Origin: Phocaeicola vulgatus ATCC 8482
GTDB taxonomy: Bacteria > Bacteroidota > Bacteroidia > Bacteroidales > Bacteroidaceae
Length of the DNA stretch: 64,000 nt
Assembly: GCF_000012825.1 (NCBI RefSeq)
Contig: NC_009614.1
Location: 930,001 to 994,000, forward strand
Reading direction: 5' to 3'
Within the stretch, counting starts at the first letter, position 1; the number at the start of each line of letters is the position of its first letter. Below, piece by piece: positions 8,884-17,702 of this stretch. The position numbers and the translations under genes are program-made. A model generated the notes under the pieces. The model worked only from the letters and a program-made list of their open reading frames with translations, had not been told where the DNA came from and ran no database searches.

Positions 8884-9897
8884 TTATTTGCCCCTCAGCC
8901 TGCCTCCGATATTCCCCAATACGGCACCGCCTGCTCCGGCTGCAAGGCCCCCTGTCTTGGTGGCCGTACGGTTCAGGTTACGGCTGAAGTTTCCGGCACC
9001 GCCTGCCTGCACTATCCAGCCTGCTACCGTAGGCACGGTGAAGTATCCGATAATCCCGATCAGCATAAAGATGATGTAGACACTGTTCGAGTTGTCTATC
9101 GAGTAGTCCGGATTGTTCTGCAGTTCCTGAATGTCATTCTGAAGCATCAGTACCTGAAGCTTGGCAAGCAGGGTGCTGAACAGGTCGCTGACCGGAAGCC
9201 ACAGGTAAACGGAAATATATCTCGTGAACCACTGTCCGAGCGTGGACTGGAATCCGTCCCATACACTGAAGGCGAACGCTACCGGTCCCAGTATCGAGAG
9301 TACGACCAGGAAAAAAGTCCTCACGGTGTCTATCAGCAGCGATGCCGCTGCGAATATCAGCTCCAGCAGGCTGCGGAATGCGTCCCGGATTTTCTTTTCC
9401 AGATTATACATCCCGACTTCCACATACATGCCCAGCCGGGAGGCGGTATCTATGGTTGACCAGCCCAGTTCATCCAGCTGACGGTCAAACTCCTCGTCAC
9501 TTACCAGATATGCTGTTTCGGGATTGCGGAGCATGGCCTCCTTTTCCAGTTCCTCCTTTTGGATCCGGTACTGTTCCATATCCATCGTCTGTCCTTCGAG
9601 CATCTTGTGTGTGCCCTGCACGATGGGACTGAGAATATTGTTCAGCGTGCCGAGCACCAGCGTGGGAAAGAGCAGGATGCAGATGCCTATGGCAAAGGGA
9701 CGCAGCAGGGGATAGACATCTATCGGTTCGGCACGTGCCATCGACTGCCATACACGGACGGCAACGTAGAACAACGCACCCAGTCCGGCAAGTCCCTTGC
9801 CCACGTCCATCATGTCCTCGCAAAGGGGAAGCATCTCGTCATACAGGGTTGCCAGTATGGTGTGCAGGTTGGCAAAATCTATCGACAACGGCATCAT
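8884..9897 (-). CDS. traJ: Conjugal transfer protein TraJ (polytopic membrane protein)
   Basis: The 337-residue protein has several membrane segments (around GLAGLGALFYVAVRVW, FAIGICILLFPTLVLG, FFLVVLSILGPVAFAF and VYIIFMLIGIIGYFTVPTVAGW) and a Gly/Ala-rich tail. This matches TraJ, the VirB6-like inner-membrane channel component of CTnDOT-type systems. It lies between traI (2-base gap) and traK. The first two codons are both ATG (9897 and 9894). Confidence 0.88.
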   Translation of the reverse strand: MMPLSIDFANLHTILATLYDEMLPLCEDMMDVGKGLAGLGALFYVAVRVWQSMARAEPIDVYPLLRPFAIGICILLFPTLVLGTLNNILSPIVQGTHKMLEGQTMDMEQYRIQKEELEKEAMLRNPETAYLVSDEEFDRQLDELGWSTIDTASRLGMYVEVGMYNLEKKIRDAFRSLLELIFAAASLLIDTVRTFFLVVLSILGPVAFAFSVWDGFQSTLGQWFTRYISVYLWLPVSDLFSTLLAKLQVLMLQNDIQELQNNPDYSIDNSNSVYIIFMLIGIIGYFTVPTVAGWIVQAGGAGNFSRNLNRTATKTGGLAAGAGGAVLGNIGGRLRGK

Positions 9898-9899
9898 GG

Positions 9900-10529
9900 C
9901 TACCAGTATTTGGAGGTTTCATTCCCATAGAGCCGCATCACACGTTCCAGGTCGTTCTTCTTTCTGGCCCTGAGGTAGCTTACGGCTATGTTCTTGTTCG
10001 TATAATAGCTCACAAGGTTGCGGTAACGGCGCATCTCGTAATAGCAGTTGTCCACCACGTCCATACGGTCCTTGTCGGTCATGGATAGGGTACTGACATT
10101 GATAACCTGTTTCAGGTCCTGCAACACGCCGTTGCTCTCTTCCAGCAGGCGGGTGTAACCGAAGGCGATGGCGTCCAGTTCGCGCGGTGAGAAGTTTTCA
10201 TCGTTCATCATCTTGCCGAAGTTGGTTACATAGATGTCGGACACGTCGCCCACCATCAGGATGATGTCACGCACCTTGCGGGCATCCTGTATCAGGTTGT
10301 TGACCGATTTCAGCTGGTCGTAATATTTCTTGGCCTGCTCATAGATCTTTACTGTCTCGGCAAAGCTTTCTGCCGTATTGACTGCCGTCTTTGAGGTATG
10401 GGCGATATTGTCCGACATGTTTATGATGCTTTGGGCCAGATTGCCGGGATCTGTCACCACCCATTGGGCGCGTGCTCCGGTAACGCCCAGTACAAATGCC
10501 GTTCCGATCAGAAGCGTTCTTGCCTTCAT
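9900..10529 (-). CDS. traI: Conjugal transfer protein TraI (DUF4141)
   Basis: A 209-residue exported protein with a signal peptide ending in GARAQ and a helical mature region with coiled-coil character (YEQAKKYYDQLKSVNNLIQD). It fits DUF4141, the TraI family of Bacteroides elements, which is VirB5-like in position. Its ATG overlaps the stop of the DUF3876 gene. It is probably a periplasmic or pilus-associated component. Confidence 0.87.
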   Translation of the reverse strand: MKARTLLIGTAFVLGVTGARAQWVVTDPGNLAQSIINMSDNIAHTSKTAVNTAESFAETVKIYEQAKKYYDQLKSVNNLIQDARKVRDIILMVGDVSDIYVTNFGKMMNDENFSPRELDAIAFGYTRLLEESNGVLQDLKQVINVSTLSMTDKDRMDVVDNCYYEMRRYRNLVSYYTNKNIAVSYLRARKKNDLERVMRLYGNETSKYW

Positions 10530-10894
10530 GCCCGTTCCTCCTTCCTTACATAGTCTCCGCCCGGTGAGAATGTCAGCACGTCGGCTGCCTCATTGTAGGA
10601 CACATCGACACGGTAGCCCGTATTGACAAACAGGTTTCCGTTTTCTTCCACCAGCAGGTAAGTCTGCGGCTTCAGCCTTCGGGTTCTCCCGCTACGGGAA
10701 AACACCGTCACCTTATAGCATTCTCCTTCCTTGTATACCAGCACGTCAGGTCTGCCTTCCACGCTGGTCCACGTTCCGCAGATCTTGTCGCGGTCGATAC
10801 CGCTTTCCGAACAGCTCTGCAATATCATGGCGGCCATGCTTATCAGACATACCGCCAGCCTCATAAGGGGTCTGTTTCTCATAATCGTTTTCAT
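10526..10894 (-). CDS. DUF3876-like lipoprotein in the traH position
   Basis: With the ATG at 10894, which overlaps the traG stop (ATGA), the 122-residue product has a lipoprotein signal (LISMAAMILQSC) and a small beta-rich domain (CGTWTSVEGRPDVLVYKEG). It resembles DUF3876 proteins found between traG and traI in related elements. The reading frame continues upstream inside traG to 11095, but that part is a shadow of traG. The function is not known; it is probably an envelope accessory protein of the mating channel. Confidence 0.75.
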   Translation of the reverse strand: MKTIMRNRPLMRLAVCLISMAAMILQSCSESGIDRDKICGTWTSVEGRPDVLVYKEGECYKVTVFSRSGRTRRLKPQTYLLVEENGNLFVNTGYRVDVSYNEAADVLTFSPGGDYVRKEERA

Positions 10895-13416
10895 TTCGGG
10901 TTTGATACCTGTTTCTGTTCCTCTCGCTTTTTCTCCGCCAGACGGCGGATGGCTCCTTCCAGACTGCCCTCCGGCCCTCCGGCAATCCGTTGTACTTCCA
11001 GTTTCTCCGACTCCTCGGTCGTGAACGTGAAGTATTCTTCCTCGCTCACTTCCGTGGCATATACTGCCGAGCAGGTTCCTCCAAGCCCTATCCATACTTC
11101 CCGGTAGAAGCGCCCGGGATGGTTCGCTTGGTTGATGGAAAGAATCTGCCCTTTCTCTTTCTCGGTCAGACCGAGCAGCCGCTGGATGTGCTCGAACTTG
11201 TTTATGTATTTCCGCTGGTCAAGCAGGATCTTGCAGTCAGAGTTGTTGATGATGGCCTCTTTCACAATCGGGGAGCTGATGATGTCGTCCACCTCCTGTG
11301 TCACCACCACAGCCTCGCCGAAATATTTTCTGACGGTCTTAAAAAGGTACTTGATGTATTCGCTCATATTGGCGGACATCAGGGCTTTCCAGCATTCCTC
11401 TATCAGTATCATCTTACGGATACCTTTGAGCCTGCGCATCTTGGCGATGAAAGTTTCCATAATGATCAGTGTCACCACCGGAAGAAGCACTTTGTTGCTG
11501 CTGATATTGTCCAGTTCGAATACGATGAACCGTTTGCCTGTCAGGTCCAGTTCCTTGTCGGAGTTCAGCAGGAAGTCATAGTCTCCGCCCCGGTAGAACG
11601 GTTCTAGAACGTTCAAAAAACCGTCAATGTCAAAATCCTTCTCACGCACCTTTTTCTCTTCAATCATTCTTCTGTAGTCATCGGCGACAAACTCATAGAA
11701 ACCGTTGAAGTCCGGTCTGATGTTCCGGTTCTCCGAAATCTTTCGGATATAGGCGTTCACTGCTCCGGAAAGAGCGACCTCCTCCGAACGTTTCGGCGAC
11801 TCGTCTTCCCGTTTCCACAAGGTCAGTATCAGCGTGTTGATACTGTCACGCTTCTCCACATCGAATTTTCCGGATTCGGTGTAGAACGGGTTGAAGGATA
11901 TCGGATTGTCCTCTTCATACGTGATGTAAATCCCGTCCTTCCCGTTGGTACGGTCATGGATCATCCTGCACAGCCCCTGGTAGCTGTTTCCAGTGTCCAC
12001 CAGCAGGATATGCGCTCCCTGTTCGTAGTATTGGCGGACAAGGTGGTTGGTGAAAAAGGATTTTCCGCTGCCCGAAGGCCCGAGGATGAACTTATTTCTG
12101 TTGGTGATGATTCCTCGCTTCATGGGCAGGTCGGAAATATCCACATGCACCGGTATCCCGTTCTGGCGGTCTGCCAGCCGGATTCCGAACGGACTGGGCG
12201 AGCTCCTGTAATTGGTCTCTCCGGCAAAGAGGCATACGGCCTGTTCCAGGAAGGTATAAAAGGATTCTTCGGATGGAAAGTCGCCTGCATTTCCGGGGAT
12301 TCCCGCCCAATAGATGACCGGTGTGTCAATGGTGTTATACCTTGGCGTGCATTCCATCATGGCCAGCTGGCTGCCCGTGTCGTTCCTGATGCGGCGGAAC
12401 TCTTCCGCATCCTCCGCCCAGGCGATGACGTTGCAGTGGCATCTGACGGGAAGCACTCCTTTGGTATGTGCCTCATCAAGATACATCTCCGTCCACTCCT
12501 GGTTAACGGCATTGCTCCGGCTGTATTTTGACAACGAGAGCATATTGCGCGAGTTTTTCTCCATCATCTGCAGGATTTCCTGTGCGTCGTCGATGAACAC
12601 GTATTGCGAATAGATGTGGTTGCATGACAGCAGCAGTCCTACGGGTGCGGCAAAGGAGAGGCGGCAGTCGCTGCGGTCCGTGGACATCCTCTCGTAGCGC
12701 ATGTCCGTGGAAAGTCTGCCGGGCAGGTCTTCCGTATCGGAAAGGGTATGCAGGCAGAGGCGTTTGTCGCCGATGCGCATCCTGCCGGGCTTGAGGCAGA
12801 TGTCCTGCAATACGGCGGTCTCATCCTCCAGCGAGAGGGAAAAGTATTTTTCCACCAGTCCGGGACGTTCCTTCGTACCGGTGATTTCGTCTGTTTCCAG
12901 ACGGCGAAGCCTTATATGTCCGGAATCATTCATAATACGCTCGAACTGTTCCACCGCCTCAAGAAAGCGGGCGGCAGCATCCTTGTCGGTTATCTCTTTG
13001 GGCAACAGGAATCCCCGGCAAAGGGTATTGAAGTCACTCTTCCGGCGGCTGCGTTCGCGGGTTGTCTTCGTCAGGAACAGGTAGCATTTGTGATTCAGGT
13101 AAGGTCTTTCATTGAAATGCAGCTCATAGCTGCGTGTCAGGAAGCTCTGTTCTCCGTCATCGGTCTTCGGACGGTAGGTTTCCTTGACGAACCAGTCCTG
13201 TTTGCAGACGACACTATGTTCCGGCAATACCTTCACGGCTTTGATCCAGGAGGAGTGCATGGCCTCATACTCGTCTGCCGTTACCGTGTACAGTTCGGGC
13301 AGTTCCACTTCGAAAGCCACGGTCAGGTCTGCATCCTTGCTCACGATACAGCCGTTTTCTACCGATAGCAGGGGGAATTTGCGTTCCAGCGTTTCCGCCT
13401 TTAATACATTTCTCAT
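10891..13416 (-). CDS. traG: TraG conjugation ATPase (VirB4-like)
   Basis: The 841-residue protein is the largest product of the operon. It has an N-terminal DUF3875-type region and a C-terminal ATPase half with Walker A ILGPSGSGKSFF near residue 448 and a likely Walker B at MILIEECWKAL. VirB4-type ATPases power assembly of the channel at the inner membrane. It starts at 13416, overlapping the traF stop, and ends overlapping the DUF3876 gene. All parts of the family are present. Confidence 0.93.
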   Translation of the reverse strand: MRNVLKAETLERKFPLLSVENGCIVSKDADLTVAFEVELPELYTVTADEYEAMHSSWIKAVKVLPEHSVVCKQDWFVKETYRPKTDDGEQSFLTRSYELHFNERPYLNHKCYLFLTKTTRERSRRKSDFNTLCRGFLLPKEITDKDAAARFLEAVEQFERIMNDSGHIRLRRLETDEITGTKERPGLVEKYFSLSLEDETAVLQDICLKPGRMRIGDKRLCLHTLSDTEDLPGRLSTDMRYERMSTDRSDCRLSFAAPVGLLLSCNHIYSQYVFIDDAQEILQMMEKNSRNMLSLSKYSRSNAVNQEWTEMYLDEAHTKGVLPVRCHCNVIAWAEDAEEFRRIRNDTGSQLAMMECTPRYNTIDTPVIYWAGIPGNAGDFPSEESFYTFLEQAVCLFAGETNYRSSPSPFGIRLADRQNGIPVHVDISDLPMKRGIITNRNKFILGPSGSGKSFFTNHLVRQYYEQGAHILLVDTGNSYQGLCRMIHDRTNGKDGIYITYEEDNPISFNPFYTESGKFDVEKRDSINTLILTLWKREDESPKRSEEVALSGAVNAYIRKISENRNIRPDFNGFYEFVADDYRRMIEEKKVREKDFDIDGFLNVLEPFYRGGDYDFLLNSDKELDLTGKRFIVFELDNISSNKVLLPVVTLIIMETFIAKMRRLKGIRKMILIEECWKALMSANMSEYIKYLFKTVRKYFGEAVVVTQEVDDIISSPIVKEAIINNSDCKILLDQRKYINKFEHIQRLLGLTEKEKGQILSINQANHPGRFYREVWIGLGGTCSAVYATEVSEEEYFTFTTEESEKLEVQRIAGGPEGSLEGAIRRLAEKKREEQKQVSNPK

Positions 13417-13742
13417 GATTGTTGTTTTTTTCTTCTTCTTGTGAATAATCTGAAAACTCTCTTGCGGTGAATCAGATAGCGTGGATGCCGTTTTTCAGCC
13501 AGCAGCTTCATCAGCCCGTGTTCACCGTAACGGGCATTCAAACGGAATATCACCCACACCAACAGGCTGCCGGACAGGATTCCGAAGGATAAGCATATCC
13601 ATTGGTCCACCCCCGTCAGGTAAAGAAAGACTACCATAAGGAGCATCATCGCAAGCCCTCCGGCAAAGACGAACAGGTATTGCGACTTGAGTCCTTTGAA
13701 CTCGACGGGGTTGCCGGCACCTTTGTTTACCGGATATTCCAT
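13413..13742 (-). CDS. traF: Conjugal transfer protein TraF (DUF4133)
   Basis: From the ATG at 13742 the product has 109 residues with two adjacent membrane segments (YLFVFAGGLAMMLLMVVFLY and WICLSFGILSGSLLVWVIF) and a basic tail. This is the DUF4133/TraF pattern, VirB3-like. The start MEYPVNKGAGNPVEFKGL matches the family. Five bases separate it from traE, and its stop overlaps the traG ATG. Confidence 0.88.
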   Translation of the reverse strand: MEYPVNKGAGNPVEFKGLKSQYLFVFAGGLAMMLLMVVFLYLTGVDQWICLSFGILSGSLLVWVIFRLNARYGEHGLMKLLAEKRHPRYLIHRKRVFRLFTRRRKKQQS

Positions 13743-13747
13743 AGGCT

Positions 13748-14044
13748 TTAGAGGAAGAAGGAACGTAAGATGGTGGCGGCTACGATCAGAAAGATACAGG
13801 CAAAGAACCAGCTGGCGGCGGTTTTCGAAGTGTCGGGATCTCCGCTGGAAAATTTGCCATAGGTCTTGATACCGCCTACCAGACCAAGCACCGCACCGAT
13901 GGCATAGCATAGTTTGGTGGCGGGATCGAAATACGAGGTCATGAGGCTGGTTGCCTCGTTGATACCCGCAAGGCCCTGGCCCTGCGCAAAGGTGTTTGCG
14001 GCGATGACCGCGCACATCACAGAAAAAAGGATTCTTCTTTTCAT
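13748..14044 (-). CDS. traE: Conjugal transfer protein TraE (DUF4134)
   Basis: From the ATG at 14044 the product is 98 residues with a signal peptide (MKRRILFSVMCAVIAANTFAQ) and two membrane segments (LCYAIGAVLGLVGGIKTYG and WFFACIFLIVAATILRSFF). This is the pilin-like VirB2 layout of DUF4134/TraE. It is the first gene of the traE-traQ operon. A TAnnTTTG box and a 10-bp repeat array lie just upstream, and the opposite strand then carries the three-gene cargo cassette. Confidence 0.88.
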   Translation of the reverse strand: MKRRILFSVMCAVIAANTFAQGQGLAGINEATSLMTSYFDPATKLCYAIGAVLGLVGGIKTYGKFSSGDPDTSKTAASWFFACIFLIVAATILRSFFL

Positions 14045-14085
14045 TGTCGAATCGTTTGGGTAAGACATAAATTTGAATTCGACAA

Positions 14086-14093
14086 CAAAGATA
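14086..14093 (-). promoter_or_regulatory. Probable -7 box of the traE operon
   Basis: The minus strand reads TATCTTTG, which matches the Bacteroidetes TAnnTTTG -7 element, about 42 bases upstream of the traE ATG. There is no convincing TTTG -33 element at the usual distance; the repeat array 14121-14160 lies just upstream, which suggests an activator-dependent promoter. Confidence 0.5.
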
Positions 14094-14120
14094 AATGGGG
14101 ATAATGCGCTATGATTCAGA

Positions 14121-14160
14121 GGTGTCATCAGATGTCATCAAATGTCATCAGATGTCACCA
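14121..14160. repeat. Array A: four tandem 10-bp repeats upstream of traE
   Basis: Four consecutive units read GGTGTCATCA, GATGTCATCA, AATGTCATCA and GATGTCACCA. The 10-base period puts them on one helix face. The array begins 28 bases upstream of the traE -7 box. Near-identical arrays lie at 20080-20119 and 55874-55913, so this is probably a shared operator. Confidence 0.8.
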
Positions 14161-14289
14161 TTGTTGTTGCGAGAACACAAAAAATTATTAATTAAAGTAC
14201 ATTTCTATTCCTAGATGCATCTACCTGTCCTCCCTCATTGCAATATACAATACACAATCACAACAAAAAGTAAAAACTGAACTTCTTAA

Positions 14290-14320
14290 TTTGGAAAACC
14301 AATATAAATAACTATATTTG
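14290..14320 (+). promoter_or_regulatory. Promoter of the DUF262/ATPase cassette
   Basis: TTTG at 14290-14293 and TATATTTG at 14313-14320 are separated by 19 bases, a textbook Bacteroidetes promoter (TTTG, 19-21, TAnnTTTG). The start of transcription should be near 14327, leaving a leader of about 20 bases before the GTG at 14349. The cassette therefore has its own promoter, independent of the tra operons. Confidence 0.65.
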
Positions 14321-14348
14321 TAATTGTAACTGGTGTAAATTAGGAAAA

Positions 14349-15782
14349 GTGCAGATAAAAATAAAAAATAAAGGAATCTTGGATTTTCATCTAGAACAAA
14401 CAGATGAAAAAAAATGGGAACTAGTCACCAATGACAGATCAGTGGATATAACTTTGGAATGGTCAGGAGCTGCATTTACTATTTCTGAGAGTGATAAAAT
14501 ATTGATTGATGCTGATGATAAGGATTTGTCGCTTCTTCTAAAACAACTTGCCCAACAACTATCCCCTTTTGGATCGAATGGTGTTGAAGACGAAAATATT
14601 GAAGAAGAAAGTGAGGAAATGGAGCCTTTCAATCCAGAAGAAATATCTATTGATCCGAAAGTAGTACCTATGGATGCCCTACTTCGTCGATTAGTACAAA
14701 AAACGATTATTTTAAACCCTGATTTTCAGAGAAATGAAGTTTGGGATAATGTGCAAAAATCAAGGCTAATTGAATCCCTGATGTTAAAAATTCCTATTCC
14801 AATGTTTTATGTGTCATCCGATACTAAATCAGTATGGAGCGTTGTCGATGGTTTACAACGGATGAGTACAATTCGCGATTTTGTACTAGGTAAAGAATAT
14901 CTAAAAAATCCCGAGAAAAATAAAGAAAAAAAAGGATATGGCATGAAATTATCTGGACTCGAATTTTGGGGGAGTAAATATGATGGTAAGTGCTTCAATG
15001 AATTACCTCTATTTTTGCAAAACCGAATTTACGAAACAGAATTTAGGTTCACCGTTGTTAATCCTGGCACTCCAGAAGAAGTGAAACGTAATATTTTTAA
15101 AAGACTTAATACTGGTGGAGCTCCTCTTACTTCGCAAGAAATCCGAAATGCACTTTATACAGGCAATGCTACTATGCTATTAGCACAATTAGCTAAGGAA
15201 AAGGCATTTCTTCAAGCTACTTGTGGTTCTATTCAGCCGAACAGAATGCTTGATTATGAAATAATATTGAGATATATCTCTTTTTTAATTAGAGACTATC
15301 CATCCTATAATCGTACTTTTGGATCTGATATTTGGCTAAGCGATACAATGATTATTTTGAATGCTCGTCCCACATATGAATTACCAGAATTCCAAAAGCG
15401 TATTCTTAAGAGAACCATTGCAATTAATACAATTAAAGACCTCAATGATGAAAAAATCAAAGAAGTTTTTGTTATAGCAATGAAAAGGGCAAAACTATTG
15501 TTTGGCAAACATGCTTTTAGAAAAAGTGTACCTGGTATGCGAAGAACCCCTATTAACAAGTCACTCTTTGAATCATGGGGTGTTTTATTAGGTAATATGT
15601 CCGAAGAACATTTCAGTTGTCTGAAAAGGCAAGAAAAAGTTTTCTTTCAAGAATATGGTATTTTACTTAAAACAAAAGCCTTTGAAATCGCAATATCTCG
15701 TGATAGCATGAGACATACCTCTGTAGCTTTTCGATATGAAAAATTAAAAGAATTACTAAATAAATTTTATGACAATGTTTAA
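14349..15782 (+). CDS. DUF262 (ParB/GmrSD N-like) protein, first gene of a candidate defence cassette
   Basis: The 477-residue product carries a DUF262 domain after an acidic extension of about 100 residues. Landmarks are NPDFQRNEVW (123-132), DGLQR (167-171, the DGQQR-type signature of this ParB-like fold), KRLNTGG near 255-261 and a C-terminal end of DUF262-only type (VAFRYEKLKELL). No HNH/DUF1524 nuclease domain is present, unlike GmrSD. DUF262 proteins bind or hydrolyse nucleotides and several act in phage defence. The start is GTG 14349, preceded by AGGAAAA; no ATG is available nearby. It overlaps the ATPase gene by 14 bases. The base composition is clearly more AT-rich than the flanking tra genes, suggesting separate acquisition. 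The defence role is inference. Confidence 0.8.
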   Translation: MQIKIKNKGILDFHLEQTDEKKWELVTNDRSVDITLEWSGAAFTISESDKILIDADDKDLSLLLKQLAQQLSPFGSNGVEDENIEEESEEMEPFNPEEISIDPKVVPMDALLRRLVQKTIILNPDFQRNEVWDNVQKSRLIESLMLKIPIPMFYVSSDTKSVWSVVDGLQRMSTIRDFVLGKEYLKNPEKNKEKKGYGMKLSGLEFWGSKYDGKCFNELPLFLQNRIYETEFRFTVVNPGTPEEVKRNIFKRLNTGGAPLTSQEIRNALYTGNATMLLAQLAKEKAFLQATCGSIQPNRMLDYEIILRYISFLIRDYPSYNRTFGSDIWLSDTMIILNARPTYELPEFQKRILKRTIAINTIKDLNDEKIKEVFVIAMKRAKLLFGKHAFRKSVPGMRRTPINKSLFESWGVLLGNMSEEHFSCLKRQEKVFFQEYGILLKTKAFEIAISRDSMRHTSVAFRYEKLKELLNKFYDNV

Positions 15783-16758
15783 TCAACTAGATATACAAGG
15801 TTTTAAATCTTTTGAATATGCATCTTTATCGCTACATCCGTTAACAATATTAACAGGATTGAATAGTAGTGGTAAGAGCACTGTTATTCAAGCTATAAGA
15901 ATGCTTGCACAAGGAATGAAAGGAAAAGATAATTGTTTATTGGATGGTTATGGAGATTGGAATGAATTGAAATGCAACCATTCTAATGAGACGAGTCTAA
16001 AAGTCATTACAGATCAAAATAATGAAATAAGTATTTCTCCGGATGAAATTTCTAAAGATAGTAATTTAAATGAATCTTTACCTGATATACTTTATGTTTC
16101 CGCAGATAGATTTGGTCCTCAGAAATCAATTCCTGTTACTTATAATATCGAATTAGGCAGTAAAGGAGAAAATATTGTGAAAGTAATTGAACATTTTGCA
16201 GAAAGAGAAATGCCTTCTTGTATTCTACATCCTAAAGCTGAAGGAGTTAGTTTTGAATATAACTTAAAAGCTTGGTTAAACATCATTTCTCCCGGAGTAA
16301 CATTCAGAACAGAAATCAAAAAAGATACGGATATGTCATTTACTTGGTTTGACGATCATCGTGCCATGAATGTTGGATTTGGTTTGAGTTATACTTTAGC
16401 TGTTATTGTCGCTTTACTTGTAGGAGCTTTAAACAAATCGGTTGTCCTAATAGAAAATCCGGAAGCACATCTACATCCAAAAGGTCAAACGGAAATGGCA
16501 AAACTGATTACTCAAGCTATAGAAGCTGGTGCACAAGTGATTATAGAAACACATAGTGACCATTTGTTTGATGGCTTTCGTTTATCTGTAAAAGAGAAAC
16601 CTATATTATCAAATTCCATTATAGCCTATTGGTTTACCCTAGATGAAAATCGCCTAACAACATTTGAAAAAATACATATTATAGAAGGTGGTCGTGTAGA
16701 TAATTGGCCCGAGAGTATGTTTGACCAGTTTGAAATTAATGCTTCCCAGCTATTATGA
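15769..16758 (+). CDS. AAA/ABC-type ATPase (DUF3696-like), second gene of the cassette
   Basis: The 329-residue protein is an OLD/SMC-like ATPase with Walker A GLNSSGKST (30-38), a signature-like segment VGFGLSY near 202-208, Walker B VVLIENPEAHLHP (225-237) and an H-loop ETHSDHLFDGFRL (260-272). The last segment is typical of DUF3696 ATPases. There is no TOPRIM domain, so the nuclease activity of OLD proteins is not expected. It overlaps the DUF262 gene at its start (15769; 15775 is also possible) and the third gene at its end (ATGA). ATPases of this type often act as sensors or motors in multi-gene defence systems. Confidence 0.85.
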   Translation: MTMFNQLDIQGFKSFEYASLSLHPLTILTGLNSSGKSTVIQAIRMLAQGMKGKDNCLLDGYGDWNELKCNHSNETSLKVITDQNNEISISPDEISKDSNLNESLPDILYVSADRFGPQKSIPVTYNIELGSKGENIVKVIEHFAEREMPSCILHPKAEGVSFEYNLKAWLNIISPGVTFRTEIKKDTDMSFTWFDDHRAMNVGFGLSYTLAVIVALLVGALNKSVVLIENPEAHLHPKGQTEMAKLITQAIEAGAQVIIETHSDHLFDGFRLSVKEKPILSNSIIAYWFTLDENRLTTFEKIHIIEGGRVDNWPESMFDQFEINASQLL

Positions 16759-17660
16759 TGACCTTTTGTTTTAACCATTGTCTAAATGAAGTTGAATGTG
16801 AGGAAAATATAAATCTCATATTAAGAACTTTATTGGTAGCCCATAGCCGCCTTGGAGTTTCGACACAATATCCTATCATATTGCCATCTGAACCGAATAC
16901 TGTGATAATTGCAGGAGTTTCTTTGAAGCAAATAGTAGAAACGATACCCGCTGACAAGGAGAATATTAATATAAGACGTTTAGCTTTTTCTATTCTTAAC
17001 AATTACCCATTGACAAGCTTTTTTACTTCCGATCCAGAACTATCCAACGATGAATGCGGCAATTATCAGCTATTAGAACAAGATGCAGAAGCATTATTTT
17101 GGGCTCATAAAATGGGATGGACTGTCATATCTATGCCAGTATGTGATGAGGTAAAACAAAATCAGCTACAGCTAAAGTCAGAACTACTTGATAAAATAAT
17201 TAATAATTGGTATGGTGATAATTTATCATTTATAAAAGAGTTAGAGGCGAAAGATGAAAAAAAATGCCAACAACAACTATCAAAGTTAGAATTCTTGTTT
17301 ACAGGGAAAACAGCCCATATTTCTGATGAGTTTATTAAAAACTTTAAAAAGTCCCCACCGGGACTACAAAAATTAGTATTGAGCAAATTTGAAGATGCTA
17401 ACATAGCAAGATTACTTTTCCCAAGTAGAGGCGATGACAATTTGGTAAAATTTTGCGAGGGAAAAGGGAATGAAACAACTTATGAGTTGCGCTCTAAAGC
17501 CATGGGAGGAATGCGTGTTTATTTTTTCTCCAATAATGATACAATAATTATTGCATCGTTACACACTAAAGCTCAATCGGTAGGCACAGAACAAACATCA
17601 GATATTAAAAATGCATCTGCAATAATAAAAAAAATAAAAATAAAGAATAACATCAAATAA
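16755..17660 (+). CDS. Unknown protein with a RelE/HigB-like C-terminus, third gene of the cassette
   Basis: The 301-residue product is not a family I recognise. Residues 10-130 form a mixed alpha/beta region and 140-230 a helical, charged region. The last 60 residues have a RelE/ParE/HigB toxin-like order: YELRSKAMGGMRVYFFSN (243-260), a hydrophobic strand TIIIASLHTKA, then a polar helix SDIKNASAIIKKI. Toxins of this kind read similarly (ELR...RVLFF, IVLLH..KK, EI..A). If correct, this would be the effector of the cassette, kept silent or triggered by the ATPase and DUF262 protein. The gene overlaps the ATPase stop by four bases. The toxin resemblance is from reading alone and needs structure prediction. 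Confidence 0.65.
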   Translation: MMTFCFNHCLNEVECEENINLILRTLLVAHSRLGVSTQYPIILPSEPNTVIIAGVSLKQIVETIPADKENINIRRLAFSILNNYPLTSFFTSDPELSNDECGNYQLLEQDAEALFWAHKMGWTVISMPVCDEVKQNQLQLKSELLDKIINNWYGDNLSFIKELEAKDEKKCQQQLSKLEFLFTGKTAHISDEFIKNFKKSPPGLQKLVLSKFEDANIARLLFPSRGDDNLVKFCEGKGNETTYELRSKAMGGMRVYFFSNNDTIIIASLHTKAQSVGTEQTSDIKNASAIIKKIKIKNNIK

Positions 17661-17702
17661 TTGTGAGACACCAATGTCTCTACCAAAAAATAAGTTCCAC
17701 TC

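Noticed and set aside
14121..14160. Repeat array considered as a CRISPR
   Set aside because: The units are 10 bases in direct tandem with no spacers, and no cas genes are present.
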